A stretch of 64,000 nt of DNA from Chytridium lagenaria (GCA_025449115.1 JAHLKC010000046.1:1-64000), one strand, 5' to 3'; counted from the stretch's first letter, positions 12,804 to 23,668 are shown. Notes: generated by a model from the letters alone, not told the origin. Translations and numbers: made by a program.

Positions 12804-14568
12804 ATGGCCACCACATCAGGACTTAGCGGCCTCAAAGGCATCAAGATCCGCACAGACTATGTTCCCAAAGGTAAGTTGTGATGGAAGGACCGAAGGCCGA
12901 AGGAAGTGTCACGGATTGGGGTGGATGGACAAGGAATTATTGTCGTCGTGGAGAGTTGGCGTGCTTAAGTGTGCGGAGAAAGCCTGGGTGCTTTGGGAGC
13001 CTTTTCTGAAAGGACGTAGGCCCTGCATGTAGTTGACGGTGCTTGAGGAGGAGATGACTTTCTGATACTCCTGTTTTGAGATTTTTCTTATCATTAAAAG
13101 TCGTTGTTCACTATTGCTGACTCTTATTAACAACTGCAGCGAAGAAGTCCGCCAAAGCCGCCGTTGTGACTCAAATCTGTCCGCGATGCCGTAGGGCTAT
13201 TCCAGGTAAGTCATTTTTGTTATTCCTACTCTGTTTGAAAGCTGCTGGAGTATGAGTGCCAATACCTTTATTTTAGCTGCTGAGATGGACCAGCATGTCC
13301 GCATCGAGTTGCTTGACCCGAAGTGGAGAGAGCAGAGGGATAGGGCTGCAGAAAACTCATCGGGAACAAACCTTCTTACTGATTCAACCATCTCGGATAA
13401 TTTGAAGCGCATTAGTGCCTACCGTGCGGATATCTTTGATTTGGATGAGACGAAGGCAAAGGACAAGGTATGTAGTTTATGTTTTTTATTTCCTTTAAGC
13501 GCCTCCTTATAACGCATGTCTGTTTCCTTTTGCAGGTTTCAAAGCTTCGGGAGATGGCCAAGGAGAAGGAGGATAAGATTTGGGACGGTCACTCTACCAC
13601 CATCGTTTCCGTTCAGCAGAAGGCCTTCACCGCTGGAATGGCTGAACTCCAGGCGTCAATTCAACGCAGGCTGCGTGAGGAAGAAGAGAAGAGCAAGATT
13701 GGACCCCAAGCCCCTCTTAAACCTGGTTCCGCACCTCCTGCTCTTTCCGGTGCAACTTTCACTGGCTCTATGACCGTTCTTCCCCCCACCTTTATCCCGT
13801 TCTCTGCTGTACACCACCTCCGACAGCGCCTGCTCCTCCCCCTTCCCGGATTTCGCCCGCACAACCCGCACCTCCTACAATGGTTCCACCCCCCCTCCGC
13901 CACGGCTTCCCCTCCGACCATGTCAGCAGCGCCTGTCATGTTTGAAGCTAGACCATTGATTCATCCTCAGAGGCAACAACAAATGGCTCCTCCCCCACCT
14001 TCCTCGGGAGGGCCAATGGGAGGTTATGGCGCACCTCCCCCGCCTCCTCCTTCCATGGCAGCAAAGAGGACCGCATCAGAGAACGTTGATGGAGAGGACA
14101 TGCCTGCACCAAAGAGGATGAAGGGAGAGCCTACATTGCCTGGATTCATTCCCGAGGAGCATTTCATGGGAATGGCCAAGGTAAGCTTAAATGCTTAAAA
14201 CATTATGCGATGACGATTTTTACGAATAACTTTTGGAACATAACTAGGGTCCTATCACTGTTCAAATACGTGTCATCCCCAATGCCACCGTCTCCAAAAA
14301 CGGTTGGAACGTTCCTGATAATCCTCAGACGCTACTTCGTGTTCCTGGCATGCTTCCGACGCACCGTATCGCGGACCTTAAAGATTTAATTGCAGCGCAG
14401 ACGCAGTGGCCTGCATCTCGACAAAAACTTATCCTGGAGGAACGTACTGGATATGGGTTCCACACTGGACGACATGTTTTGAAGGATGGAATGACTGGGG
14501 CTTACTACAATCTTGTGGCTGGGGATGTTCTGGAGCTCACAATGAAGGAGAGGGGTGGAAAGAAATGA
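12804..14568 (+). CDS. SF3A1: SF3A1 (SF3a120/Prp21) splicing factor subunit, lacking the SURP half
   Basis: Core subunit of SF3a in the U2 snRNP. Five exons: 12804-12870, 13140-13205, 13277-13467, 13536-14180 and 14248-14568, all GT-AG with consistent phase, total 429 residues. Visible family segments are IRTDYVPK; ICPRCRRAIP followed by MDQHVRIELLDPKWREQRDR; RADIFDLDE; KIWDGH; a proline-rich stretch; and a C-terminal ubiquitin-like domain ending YYNLVAGDVLELTMKERGGK. The usual protein is near 800 residues and has two N-terminal SURP modules that bind SF1 and SF3a60; neither is present. The start (ACGATGGCC) has good context and no upstream acceptor. The proline-rich stretch between the CCCCCC run near 13790 and the CCCCCCC run near 13890 reads better in a second frame, suggesting two compensating shifts. 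Confidence 0.9.
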
Positions 14569-14775
14569 TAAGGTTATGACTTTCTTTGCTCGGTTTTTTA
14601 TCTGGCTGCTCTCTTTAGTTGCGGTTTCTCATCTCCTTTCCATTCCTTTTTCCCGTGTTTTTTCACGTCAAGCCTTTATCTCCTCTATTCGCTATGATGG
14701 TGTTTAAGGTACGCCAGCGCAGTTTTATTATTCTGCACTATATTTCAATAATAAACGAATGAATGGCAAGGTGGT

Positions 14776-14779
14776 TTAA
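14776..14779. repeat. TTAA target-site duplication, left
   Basis: TTAA directly abuts the left terminal inverted repeat at 14780. It pairs with the TTAA at 15576-15579. Confidence 0.75.
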
Positions 14780-15575
14780 GGGTGGAGTGCAAAAACTCAA
14801 AATTTATTAATAGAATTGTCTGCTAGCAAACAATTAGTGACATAGGAAAGTTTTCTCAATTAATAAACGACTATAAAAACGTAGCAACGTACGCGTCCTG
14901 CAAGTTCAGGCCACCACGTCCGCGATCAGTTATGAAACTTAATACGCTTATTATTGTACTCTTCAGGCATCGAATGATACAACATTTATGTATGTAAGTT
15001 CATTTATTGGCGAAATATTATATAAATCACTTTATCCACCATTTTGACGATAAAATGGCTGTGAATGATGCAAAAGCTAATAAAACTTCAGGTTTTTTGT
15101 GTGATTACTATTTATAAAGGTTTGATAGATATGAAAAGTAACAAAAAGCGACCAGAACGGGTTCCTACATACAAATAAGTTGCGTTATACTTTAACCTTC
15201 ACTTAGGCTGACGCGTTTGAATATTTCGCCCTATCCAAGACCTTTAGCGAAAATTCCAACTGGTAGAAGTTTCTAAATTTGATTATCTAGAACGCACCAG
15301 TCCCGTTTTTTCCTAGCTCCTTTCGTTCTGGTTATTTTTGCTCAAACGTGATGGACGTCTGCTATAAACTCACCAATACATACTGGAATCTGACAATCTC
15401 ATTTGAAATTTATGGCAGAAAGCCTTTGCGCCTCCCCACCAGCCTATGGCAAAAAGTAGCAATTGGTCTGTTCCACATGATCCTCACGTGACTTAATTTT
15501 TCTATTGAAATGAGAACTTTCATAAGCCATTAAATGATTTCGACAGACAATTTTGGACCTTTTTGCACTCCACCC
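14780..15575. mobile_element. 796-bp non-autonomous DNA transposon, TTAA-duplicating
   Basis: The ends are a perfect 16-bp inverted repeat: GGGTGGAGTGCAAAAA at 14780-14795 and its reverse complement at 15560-15575. Similarity continues inward imperfectly (CAAAAT...GAATTGTCTG against CCAAAATTGTCTG). Both ends are flanked by TTAA. TTAA duplication is typical of the piggyBac and Kolobok superfamilies. The interior is AT-rich and has no transposase-like ORF, so mobility would depend on a transposase elsewhere (MITE-like). It sits between the 3' end of SF3A1 and the start of a membrane-protein gene, whose apparent N-terminal ORF extension actually translates the right end of the element. Confidence 0.8.
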
Positions 15576-15579
15576 TTAA
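15576..15579. repeat. TTAA target-site duplication, right
   Basis: TTAA directly follows the right inverted repeat ending at 15575 and matches the left copy at 14776-14779. Confidence 0.75.
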
Positions 15580-15647
15580 AGGTTGTCAAGTTTGAGGAGA
15601 CACTTTTCAGTGCGGACATTAAAAAACCTGTATCAGGTTTGAACAAG

Positions 15648-16313
15648 ATGGTGCTGGATAAGAAGAACCTTGCGCTCCTTGAGGTGCTCCTCGACAGCGA
15701 GAACATTGCAAAGAACACCGCACTCTTTGCCTTCGCAATCATACTGACGGCCATCGTAATCGCCAATTTGATCACAATTGTGATTTATGGCACCAACAAC
15801 CACAACACGACCACATCCACCGCCTCCGTCAGGTCCGATTCACAAAACACCATCACATCACAGATACTTGATATTTTCACAATCAAACCAATGGGTTTCG
15901 CTGACTATGTTGTCTTTGTCGTCTTGGTCTTCCTCGCCTGGTATTTCTTACCCACCGGAGCCTTCACCCTCCCCGTACCTTCAATTCACTTTCTTGGAAG
16001 CATCACCACCATTACCTCCGCCATAGTCAACATTGCCAAGTTCATAGCCATTAGCATCCTTATGGTCTTGATTGCAGCATGTTTAATGCCGTTTCTTGAC
16101 AGGCCCAGTACTCAACGGAGGGCATCGTTAAATCATTTTGATCTCCAATCCTTCAGTCGGTGGTTTGACGTGCTTGCTGCTATGTATCTTGTCGTCTCCA
16201 TTTTTCGTGATTTTGTTTTTGCTGAGGACGTCACCGCCTCTTTGTCTCTGGCAAGTCGTTTGCACAAACATGGATCAGTGGGGTTCTGGGAAGAGAATTA
16301 TCGAGTTTTGTAG
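15648..16313 (+). CDS. Four-TM integral membrane protein, uncharacterised
   Basis: A 221-residue protein from the ATG at 15648 (MVLDKKNLALLEVLLDSENI). The frame is open from 15534, but the first codons are translated transposon end, so the start inside the flank is preferred. Four hydrophobic segments are visible: ALFAFAIILTAIVIANLITI, YVVFVVLVFLAWYF, IAKFIAISILMVLIAACLM and WFDVLAAMYLVVSIF. The loop after the first helix is Thr/Asn-rich (NNHNTTTSTAS) and may be exposed. It ends SVGFWEENYRVL. No enzyme or transporter signature is apparent and I do not recognise the family. The 5' flank is now the transposon, so its promoter may lie partly inside the element. Confidence 0.6.
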   Translation: MVLDKKNLALLEVLLDSENIAKNTALFAFAIILTAIVIANLITIVIYGTNNHNTTTSTASVRSDSQNTITSQILDIFTIKPMGFADYVVFVVLVFLAWYFLPTGAFTLPVPSIHFLGSITTITSAIVNIAKFIAISILMVLIAACLMPFLDRPSTQRRASLNHFDLQSFSRWFDVLAAMYLVVSIFRDFVFAEDVTASLSLASRLHKHGSVGFWEENYRVL

Positions 16314-16890
16314 TGGAGTTTAACGAAGAATATGTTTTTTTATATCTTTATTCATGTTTTCACGGTTTTATATGTAACAAAATGGTTTTTGTATTTTACT
16401 TGAAAAATACACTTTATTCCCCTCAAATATGAATACTTGTGTCTCGGATATCTCCATTAACGTAGGTGGAGCTGAAAAATTTAGATGAAGAAAACAACGG
16501 AAAGTGTACAGCGAAACAGCTTTAAAACACAGAAAAAAAGACCAAGTCCAAAGATGTGAAGAAAACTGGTTATGGCTGATGCTCCCACCATCTTTTCGTC
16601 TGAAACGGTAGTGAAGCTTCGCAACATTAATAATATACAACAACAGAAACTCTGCTCTTTCCGTTACTTTTTATATTCACAATGGGGGGGAAAAAACAAA
16701 AAACATCACCATATTGTTTTCAACATTTCTGTGCATTCAGCACCCAAAAAACCCGCTCACCCACAAGGGCCACGGATTTGAAAAACAAATTGAATTAAAT
16801 ATAGTGGATGATGATAGGGGGACAATGTTCGAGGGTATGAGGGCAATGGGAGTGGAGTCGGATGCAATTTTACAATGATTTAACAACGAT
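16314..16890. other. Convergent 3' intergenic region
   Basis: Lies between the ends of the four-TM gene (plus) and the SNARE gene (minus). AT-rich, with a GTTTTATATGTAACAAAATGG stretch near 16370. No coding exon seen. Confidence 0.5.
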
Positions 16891-18022
16891 TTAGAGGTAA
16901 AGAACGAGGAATAAGAGAATGATGAGAGCTGTGATAAGACCGCAGATGGTCCATTGGTTGTTTTGTGTCTAAGAAGAGAGGGAGAAGGGATTAATAAGGT
17001 AAAGACAAAGAAGGAAGGGTTGAAGGTACCTGAATTGGCATTGACGAATTCCTTTAACCTTTTCATACCCATGTCGAGCTTTCCTTTCGTCGTGTCAACG
17101 TTGGTTTCAAGGTCGTCTAAAAGTCTGAAAGGAGGGAAAGTGGTTTGAGTTGAAGTTGGTTTAATAAAAAAAGAAGCCACATTAAAGGAACATCGATATT
17201 TCGGCATTTTTCGACAAAATATTTACATATACAAGAAATGGGCCCAAAGTAAAGAAAGAAACAACATAGAAACCAAACATTTTGTAATTACTTAGCACAC
17301 TTCACAAGTACGGAGCTTTCATCTCACCTTGTCTGATCATCCAACCCCTATTCATCACAACCGCCACTTCCTTCAAGTTCCCCACGGTATCCATCACCTC
17401 ATCCAATTGTGCGTCCTGCTGTCTAATAATCTGTTTCTGCACCCCCTTTCTCTCTCAATAAACTTTTGATTCGACATCCTGTGTTCCTCCTCTGTTCTCC
17501 CATATGCATCCACCTTTACCTTCCCTGCAAACAACGCATCCCTATCCGTCTTCTCCTTTTTCCTCGTATCAGGTGACGCAGTCATCCCACTATGACTTTT
17601 AGCCATCGCAGGCCTCGATCCAGGGTTATTCACCGCACTCTTCATCTCTCTCACGGCTTTTCGTGTTTTGACACAAACTCTTTTCGACTCGATATTTCCC
17701 TGACGTCTATTCTAAATCTCGTAGGTTGCTTCGACCACTTTGATAGTGTCTTCTAGGTCTTTAAGTCTTCTTCCATGCCATAATGTTCTTTGAGCTCGTC
17801 AGCGGACCAACGAGATCGTCAACGTCGTTTTCGGGGAAGTGAGTGTGGAGCCCCACCCCAGGTAGCGACGGGGGCCTTTTGGCTGTCTTGGAGACGCAGC
17901 CATTTATCGTACAGTTGGTTGAGAGACGAAGTTTGATTCAACTTCCCTGGAAAGGGGTTAGTTGGGAGTCATTGGGAGAAGGTTACGTACTGCTTGACGG
18001 AGTAGAAGGGGTCGTCGGCCAT
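16891..18022 (-). CDS. Syntaxin-6/Tlg1-like Qc-SNARE
   Basis: A tail-anchored SNARE for fusion at the trans-Golgi/endosome. The start MADDPFYSVKQ at 18022 matches the DPF(F/Y)VVK opening of syntaxin-6. The next exon has LNQLYDKWLRLQDSQK. Further pieces are DLEDTIKVVEA, RFRIDVREISSRKEF and KAVREMKSAVN (N-terminal helical domain), then QDAQLDEVMDTVGNLKEVA and LLDDLETNVDTTKGKLDMGM with KRLKEF, the SNARE helix with its central hydrophobic register. It ends in the membrane anchor QWTICGLITALIILLFLVLY. The frame is lost at least five times, near 17950, 17735, 17675, 17440 and 16965, mostly where one A or C of a run is missing. An in-frame upstream extension to 18328 exists but may be a separate exon. 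Confidence 0.85.
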
Positions 18023-18189
18023 GTCGTCCTTTGCTGAGGGGATGAAAATTAAGTGGATTGTCAGGATTTGCAATGGTTCTGGTGGTTTTAACATACTGGA
18101 GGATTGTGATGACTCCAACATCCTCAACAGCAGGATGAGGTGGAGTTTCGAGTTGGTTGGGCCGCGGATGCTCTCTGGTAAGCGTTGTT

Positions 18190-18328
18190 GGAGAGCTGGT
18201 AGAGGTTTGATGGGGCGAATTGTAGGATTTTCGTAGAGACTTAATGACGGCGTTGCTCCAGGCCTCGCCTCATCCAACATGTCTCTACGTCGCTTATCAA
18301 ATAGACTATCGGTTGATGTGGGATCCAT
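18190..18328 (-). other. Coding-looking stretch upstream of the SNARE gene
   Basis: Opens with MDPTSTDSLFDKRRRDML and continues ARPGATPSLSLYENPTIRPI, in the same frame as the SNARE start 306 bases downstream. The part between (18036-18190) looks less like coding sequence. It may be an alternative N-terminal exon of the SNARE gene or the edge of an unrelated gene. No family recognised. Confidence 0.25.
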
Positions 18329-18469
18329 AGAGCGCTTACTTTCACAAATCTAGAATAGACACTTCAGGCGTTCTGTACGTTACAGGCATCTTGGCTACCA
18401 GCAAGCACATCGCATGTTGATGCTCAGCAACAAAGTGTACCTCACAATACGTCCGTCATAGATCCAACT

Positions 18470-18621
18470 TAACTACTACTAAGGAAAAGAGCTCGGGTCG
18501 TCTGACCTTCCCGAGATTGAGAAGTACGACGACGTATTTAAGCAAAAGATAATGAAAGAGCACATTGGCGACAACTGTGTTTCTATTATTCGGACCTTGA
18601 GAGATCACCATCAGCACAAGC
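18470..18621 (+). CDS. Possible exon, uncharacterised
   Basis: Reads SSDLPEIEKYDDVFKQKIM and then HIGDNCVSIIRTLRDHHQHKQ, ending at a donor GGTATGT. It lies about 1 kb upstream of the oxygenase-like segment on the same strand and could belong to it, but the intervening kilobase has no clear exon. The antisense frame overlaps a dispersed repeat at 18630. Confidence 0.25.
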
Positions 18622-18629
18622 AAGGTATG

Positions 18630-18671
18630 TATTTCAAAAGCGTTGCATTCGACAAAGTCCAAAGTGGTGGG
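18630..18671. repeat. 42-bp dispersed repeat, copy 1
   Basis: Matches 22698-22739 in the same orientation with four mismatches in the first 34 bases. Three of the four fall at the same position modulo 3, and the minus strand reads PTTLDFVECNAFEIHT here against PTTLDFVECNPFEILHT in copy 2, suggesting a shared coding exon. Confidence 0.6.
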
Positions 18672-19549
18672 CACGGTGTGCACTGCTGCTTGCTTAGCTC
18701 AAAGGGGTAAAGATACATCCGGTGCGGGTATGTGATTTAGACCCGTTCGGATGGGCTCTAGAGTGCCGAGACGGTGAATAACTTTTGCAATAGCGCGCCT
18801 GATGTTGTAGATTCAAAGTGGAAAGCACTCGAATGTTATTTTTTCAGGGGGTTTTCATGAAACAGGTTGAACGTTTGCACACTATCCTTTTCCAGCTGCA
18901 AAGTCGTTACAAGCTCTTGTTTCTCATGTGTTTCTAGTCGCTTTTCACTAACTGGATGTGTGACTTGCCACTTAAGAATAGTTGGCAGACACTCCGGCGA
19001 TGCTGCCGACGGTCTGTTGGCTGTAGCACCTCATGAATAGATGTTCAGGCGGATGACATCCGAGGCCACATCCGAGGCCACACGCGTCAGTGACTTCACC
19101 GACGTAGGCAATGTCTTTGGCGCATGATGCTTAACTTCACCCCGTTATCGACTTTGCCTGAAACCGCACCATCTCCCTTTGGGTTGCCACACAAAAACAA
19201 GGCAACAAGAGTTTGTCCCAGAGCTATATTCCTGTCAAGCCGCGTTTATGACACTCAGGACGGCCTCAAGATCCCAATACCTCGCGGCCGATGGCTTTCT
19301 CCGCACTAGGGATAATCAGTCTCTGCTGATCTTCTGCCAACCCCGACGACTCCAATCCCGCAGTGTCAAGTATCCGTTCTGTTGAAAACCGTCATGGACT
19401 CGTGCTCATGCAGCTGGACAATGTTCTGTCTTCTCGAGAGTGAACAGGTAGGCAACAGAAATCCCTATGATCTTGATATATCCTGTTTAACATATTCGTC
19501 ATAGATTGTAGGCTTGAACGACCCATCATCGTTCGTTTCCATGAGAGGA

Positions 19550-20300
19550 AGATATGAAGAGTCAAAGCGGCGAGGCTCACGTCTTCTCGCCATCGACGAG
19601 AAACTCTCAACCCTCATCTGGATCGATTCAAGATAACATCACTACTACGGTGGATCAAGCCGGCCTCTCAAAACACCCCTTGGTTCGGCGTTTCGACGGC
19701 AGCTGGAGTCTTGATGGTACTAATTCTGCTCTCCGGATCAACCTCTTTACTGAAAAAGACGGACTATTGCGCCTCACGTGGATGCACATACTGCCCACAC
19801 GCTGATGCAGATCTCTTCTGTCGGTGTAGGTACCTTACCGACGATTTCGATGTGCGAGACAAAGTTTACTTTCCAAAGACCCTACCACCTTGAAAACGTA
19901 TCCAATTTGAAAATTGACGGTGGACGAGGAGATTCAGCATCTTGGAGGACTCAGAAGGGTATGATTGCGTTTCCGTGAAACCACGTCGAGGGTCGGCTGT
20001 GGTGTTTAGTCCAAATCTTTTACATGAAGGACGCCTCTCACCCCAAAGGTCGCGAAACGATGGCGTCAACCCGCTTCGTGCTATCTTGCGCATGGATGTG
20101 ATGGTCGGAGAGAGAAAGAATGGAAGGGTTTTGTTATTAGCGAGGCGGAGACAGAAGATATCAGCCTGTCTTACGTATTTTCGGGAAGCGCAAACTCAAG
20201 AGCTTGAAGGAAATGCTGCAAAGCGGGAGAGCTGTATGAACGAAGTTTGTCCATCAGATATTCTTATCCTAAGGTTCTCGCACTTTCCAAAAATGTGAAA
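19550..20300 (+). CDS. 2OG-Fe(II) oxygenase-like protein, frame-broken
   Basis: Looks like a prolyl-4-hydroxylase-type dioxygenase that would use 2-oxoglutarate, O2 and Fe(II). Core pieces: LRINLFTEKDG, then IAPHVDA with the H-x-D iron ligands (His at 19775-19777, Asp at 19781-19783), YLTDDFD and YFPKTLPP, then VKPRRGSAVVFSPNLLHEG with the distal His (20023-20025) and ILRMDVM with the Arg that binds 2-oxoglutarate. These segments lie in at least three frames. Either several bases are wrong or the gene is decaying; the catalytic residues themselves are all present. The part beyond ERKNGRV (SACLTYFREAQTQELEG) may be a C-terminal extension. The start is unclear, possibly upstream of 19550. Confidence 0.6.
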
Positions 20301-20390
20301 AAACTACCATGCAGACTAATCGTAAGGTGCACTTTAATTCTCATGGAAGCGTATGCTGTGAATGTTCTAACTGCACATCATATTTAAAAT

Positions 20391-20694
20391 AGGCTTCCCT
20401 CAGAGCTTCTCCCTCGCATCGGCCTTTTCCTCAAAGAAGTAGACATTCAGAAGATTGTTCTAGCATTCCCCTCTCTTTTATGGCTCCTGGAAGCGTATCA
20501 ACTCTCCCGCAAGAACCTACGACGCACAGAAGAATCCAAGAATTATCTAGCATCGAGTGGCACGAAATTCCAGAATGGGTCGCCCCACATGGCCCATGCT
20601 CGATGCTCAGGTTCCCCAGTGCCGAATTTTCAAGAACAATATTGAAGGTTGTGTAGGTCGCTGCGGTTATCGCCTTTTTCAGATTAGGGCACAC
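20391..20694 (+). CDS. F-box-like segment, possibly part of the oxygenase locus
   Basis: After a possible acceptor (AATAG) the frame reads LPSELLPRIGLFLKEVDIQK and then IVLAFPSLLWLLEAYQLSRK, which has the LP-x-E-(I/L)-L...L spacing of an F-box. It soon shifts to another frame (IEWHEIPEWVAPHGPCSM, FPSAEFSRTILKV). No start is visible, so it is probably a 3' exon of the preceding oxygenase-like gene. F-box identity is a resemblance only. Confidence 0.3.
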
Positions 20695-20990
20695 GAATGA
20701 TAGTGATGTGTATACGGTCTCTTATAATCCTGTCACGCAGGAGGCGGTAGCGTCGATATGAAGGATGTTTTGCTGTCTGTTTTCCATCAAACACCTTGCT
20801 TTGGCGCTTGTTTAAGGTGAAGCCAACAGGATGCAGCTAAGGTTTGTTTGATTGATTATTTTTAACAGCTTCCTTTTTGATTGTCCTTTTCTATTAATAC
20901 TTGTCTTTCTCGAAATAATAGAGAAATCCCCAAGAGACTTCCACGCAAGCGTTGATAGAACCTACATGACGTACCCTTTGGTCACAATTT

Positions 20991-21905
20991 GTGGGGGAGG
21001 GATACTTGGATAACTTTTACAACCGAGTTACACGCCATATCCCAAAAGCTCCTTCACCGACCAAGTCAAAAACTCCTTCACCTACCAAGTTAAAAACAGA
21101 TGATGAAGAAACGAATTCAGAAGATTCCACTGACGATTCCAATGGAATGCGGTCCAATGAAGGCGAATCAGACAAAGATATCGACGATGCCAGTGGCAAT
21201 ATGGACAATCAGATTAAAAAAAGACGAGTCAGATCCTTATCAGATGCCACCGCAAACGGAACCATTTGGTGTTGGTAATTGTACTAGAGGGGGAAATGAG
21301 TGCAATCACAAGTTTGCTCGCAAGGCGTTTTCTCGACTCCCCTATCGGACAGAATTTAATGGATAAGAGCACTTCCAAACATCCCCAAGACCCAACATCA
21401 TACCTCCATTCCGTTATATCCGTGAACAGCGGTAAACGAGAATTCTGTCGCATCGGAGAGGTCCACCACCGCGTGCAAGCGTGTCACTGTCAAGACAACA
21501 CCCGTGTATTTTATCCAGGGGAAACCACGGGAGACGATTCCAGAATCTAGAGTACAAGGATTACCCTGATGACGGCGTTAAGGGTGCGTGGCGACTTAAT
21601 ATCAAATACCCTCTTTCACGGACTGCGAATGATATGGTGTTTGATTTCTCACGGTACCAGCTTGATGTCACTGAGGAGGAGAGTTTTGAGAAATATCGAA
21701 CCCGAATCCTGCGAGCATGTGAGTGAGTACCACGATATATCGGAGGATATCTTTGGAAGAATTTGTGAATGCCCCTGATTTGGAGGACTGGGTGCGGGAT
21801 GAAGGATCCTGAAAGGAAGATTATGAGGTTTAAGGTTGACGTGACGCCGCTTCAACAATCGGATCAGTTTGAGTCGTTTAATCATGCGTCACATCAATGT
21901 TATTA
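20991..21905 (+). CDS. Acidic/basic protein segment, uncharacterised and frame-broken
   Basis: Begins GYLDNFYNRVTRHIPKAP with a short repeat PSPTK(S/L)KT, then an acidic run (DDEETNSEDSTDDSN), then basic KKRRVRS. Further pieces in other frames are TSKHPQDPTSYLHSVISVNS, YPDDGVKGAWRLNIKYPLS and FDFSRYQLDVTEEESFEKYR. The order suggests a C-terminal region of a larger gene read through several shifts. It could continue the oxygenase-like gene. Family not recognised. Confidence 0.35.
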
Positions 21906-23668
21906 CTTTCCGCATTTAAAGATTGACATGTGGATTGTTTGACGTATACGCATTTGGATCATGTGCATTTGAGATGCTCTGAAGACCTTAATGGAGGGTA
22001 TCTTGTGTACACTTCGTATACTGGTATTGTTGCTATTTAAACGCTTTCAAAGCTGTTGTGGGTCTGTTATCTTTTTCACTTTTAATATTTCTTGTTTATT
22101 CATTTTTACTATTGTCGATGCGCTACATGTGCTCGACCTTATTTCGACAATGAGCCACTGTTCCTTTTTCCCTTTTATCCTTCTTTAACATCTTTACTGT
22201 TTATCCTATATGACTTCAGTACAAAACCTCTTCCGCCCTCCTTTTGTACAAACGAGTCTTCCACGCCATTAAAAACGCGAGATTTTAAGTTTCTTGTGTA
22301 GAAAAAGAGATCTCACAATGTCATAGGGTGATAGCATCGGATTCGCTTATGTCAATTTACTGCAAACGGTCGTCATGCCCGGGCTAAAGCTTATTTAAAA
22401 ATATGTTCTGCGGTTAGAAAGGCGTGTAGGTGACAACACGTCGAAATAACGCAAAGTCTCTGCACAAGAACAGCAACTGCAAACAGCATACTAGCTCTAA
22501 GATGGTGCATGGGGAAGATTGTTTAAAGTCGCTATGATTTAGAAAATGTCGAGACATGATGGAACCCAGCACAACTATAAAACAAACACGGAGCCCAAAC
22601 CAAACATATAATTCAAGAGTATAACATTTCCAACCAAAACATTAAAAATAATGTTGAGAAGGCTTTAATATTCAAAAAAAAAAATCCCGGTATGCAGTAT
22701 TTCAAACGGGTTGCATTCGACGAAGTCCAACGTGGTGGGGCACAACGGGGACATCCGTCTCGCACATTTTCTTGAATGACTACAAATGAAGAGTAAGAGT
22801 TGGTCAAGATTTTGAGTCTTAATTGGGGGTTGGGAGTTGTTGAATTGGATGCCTTGGAGGGCGGTGCGTGGTGAGTTTGGATTTTGGGGTGGAGAGAGAG
22901 ATGAGGACTGTTAGAGTGATGGAAGCGTGGAAGGCGGACATGATGCAGATGAACCGTTGATTAATGGTCAAACAAAACTTGGTGATGGCGGGGGGGGTTT
23001 TTGGCAGGTGCAGAAAGAGGGGTGCCTTTGTAGAACAGCCACCAACCATATATGGCGGACGTTAAGATGTGGGTTTGTGAAAGTGAACAAGATGATGATA
23101 GAGATGGGACGTGACAGCGCCCACCGTGACTGCTTCGTTTAACCGTGGTGCCATATGTCGATGGCGATGGGGGTATAAGCGCTGGGGAAGGTTGGTGTCG
23201 CGGGTAAACCAAAGACGAAGGGAATGACGGCCTAAAGGGTGTTTATTATAATCCACGACGCCGCGGCTTTTCAGAAAGGCTATTTGATGAGGCACGTGGT
23301 AAAATTTGGGCATATATAATTTAAAGTCCTTGCACCTACATCGCGACTGCTCCTATTCTACTGCACGCAATGTGTTGCTTTGTCTTTCGCATTGGGTTAT
23401 GCACGACTGCGCAGAGCCGCTGTCTGTCGAATTCGTCGCACCGCGTCATTATCCCAAAACAATACGCAATCACGCGTTACCCTCCACAAACTCGCCACAC
23501 AAGATAATCGAAACAAGGTGCCTCAATTATAAAATATAAAACCGTCGCAAGACTCCAAAGGGACTAACAAATCCATAAAACAAGACGGACGCTGACGTCG
23601 TGCATCCTTCTTCCAACAGCCGCGCATCAAATCTTGTAGATTAACGACGATAAAATATAAACAAAAAC
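21906..23668. other. Intergenic, largely unexplained
   Basis: Holds AT-rich sequence and several overlapping minus-strand ORFs (22613-23313) without conserved motifs. The 42-bp dispersed repeat copy 2 lies at 22698-22739, so part of 22.6-22.8 kb may be an exon remnant. The last 100 bases precede the giant WD40 gene and would hold its promoter. Confidence 0.4.
22698..22739. repeat. 42-bp dispersed repeat, copy 2
   Basis: Second copy of the repeat at 18630-18671, same orientation. The upstream sequence on the minus strand has a possible splice acceptor (TTTGTAG at about 22785). Confidence 0.6.

Noticed and set aside
15534..15647. Start of the four-TM protein at 15534
   Set aside because: These codons lie in the right end of the TTAA element, so they are not ancestral coding sequence.
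18430..21905. Calling the whole oxygenase locus a pseudogene
   Set aside because: Clearly essential neighbours in this sequence show the same kind of frame breaks, so broken frames alone are not evidence of decay here.
22613..23313. Overlapping minus-strand ORFs as a gene
   Set aside because: His/Pro/Ser-rich, mutually overlapping, no motif, no consistent splice sites. Only the short dispersed repeat within is kept.
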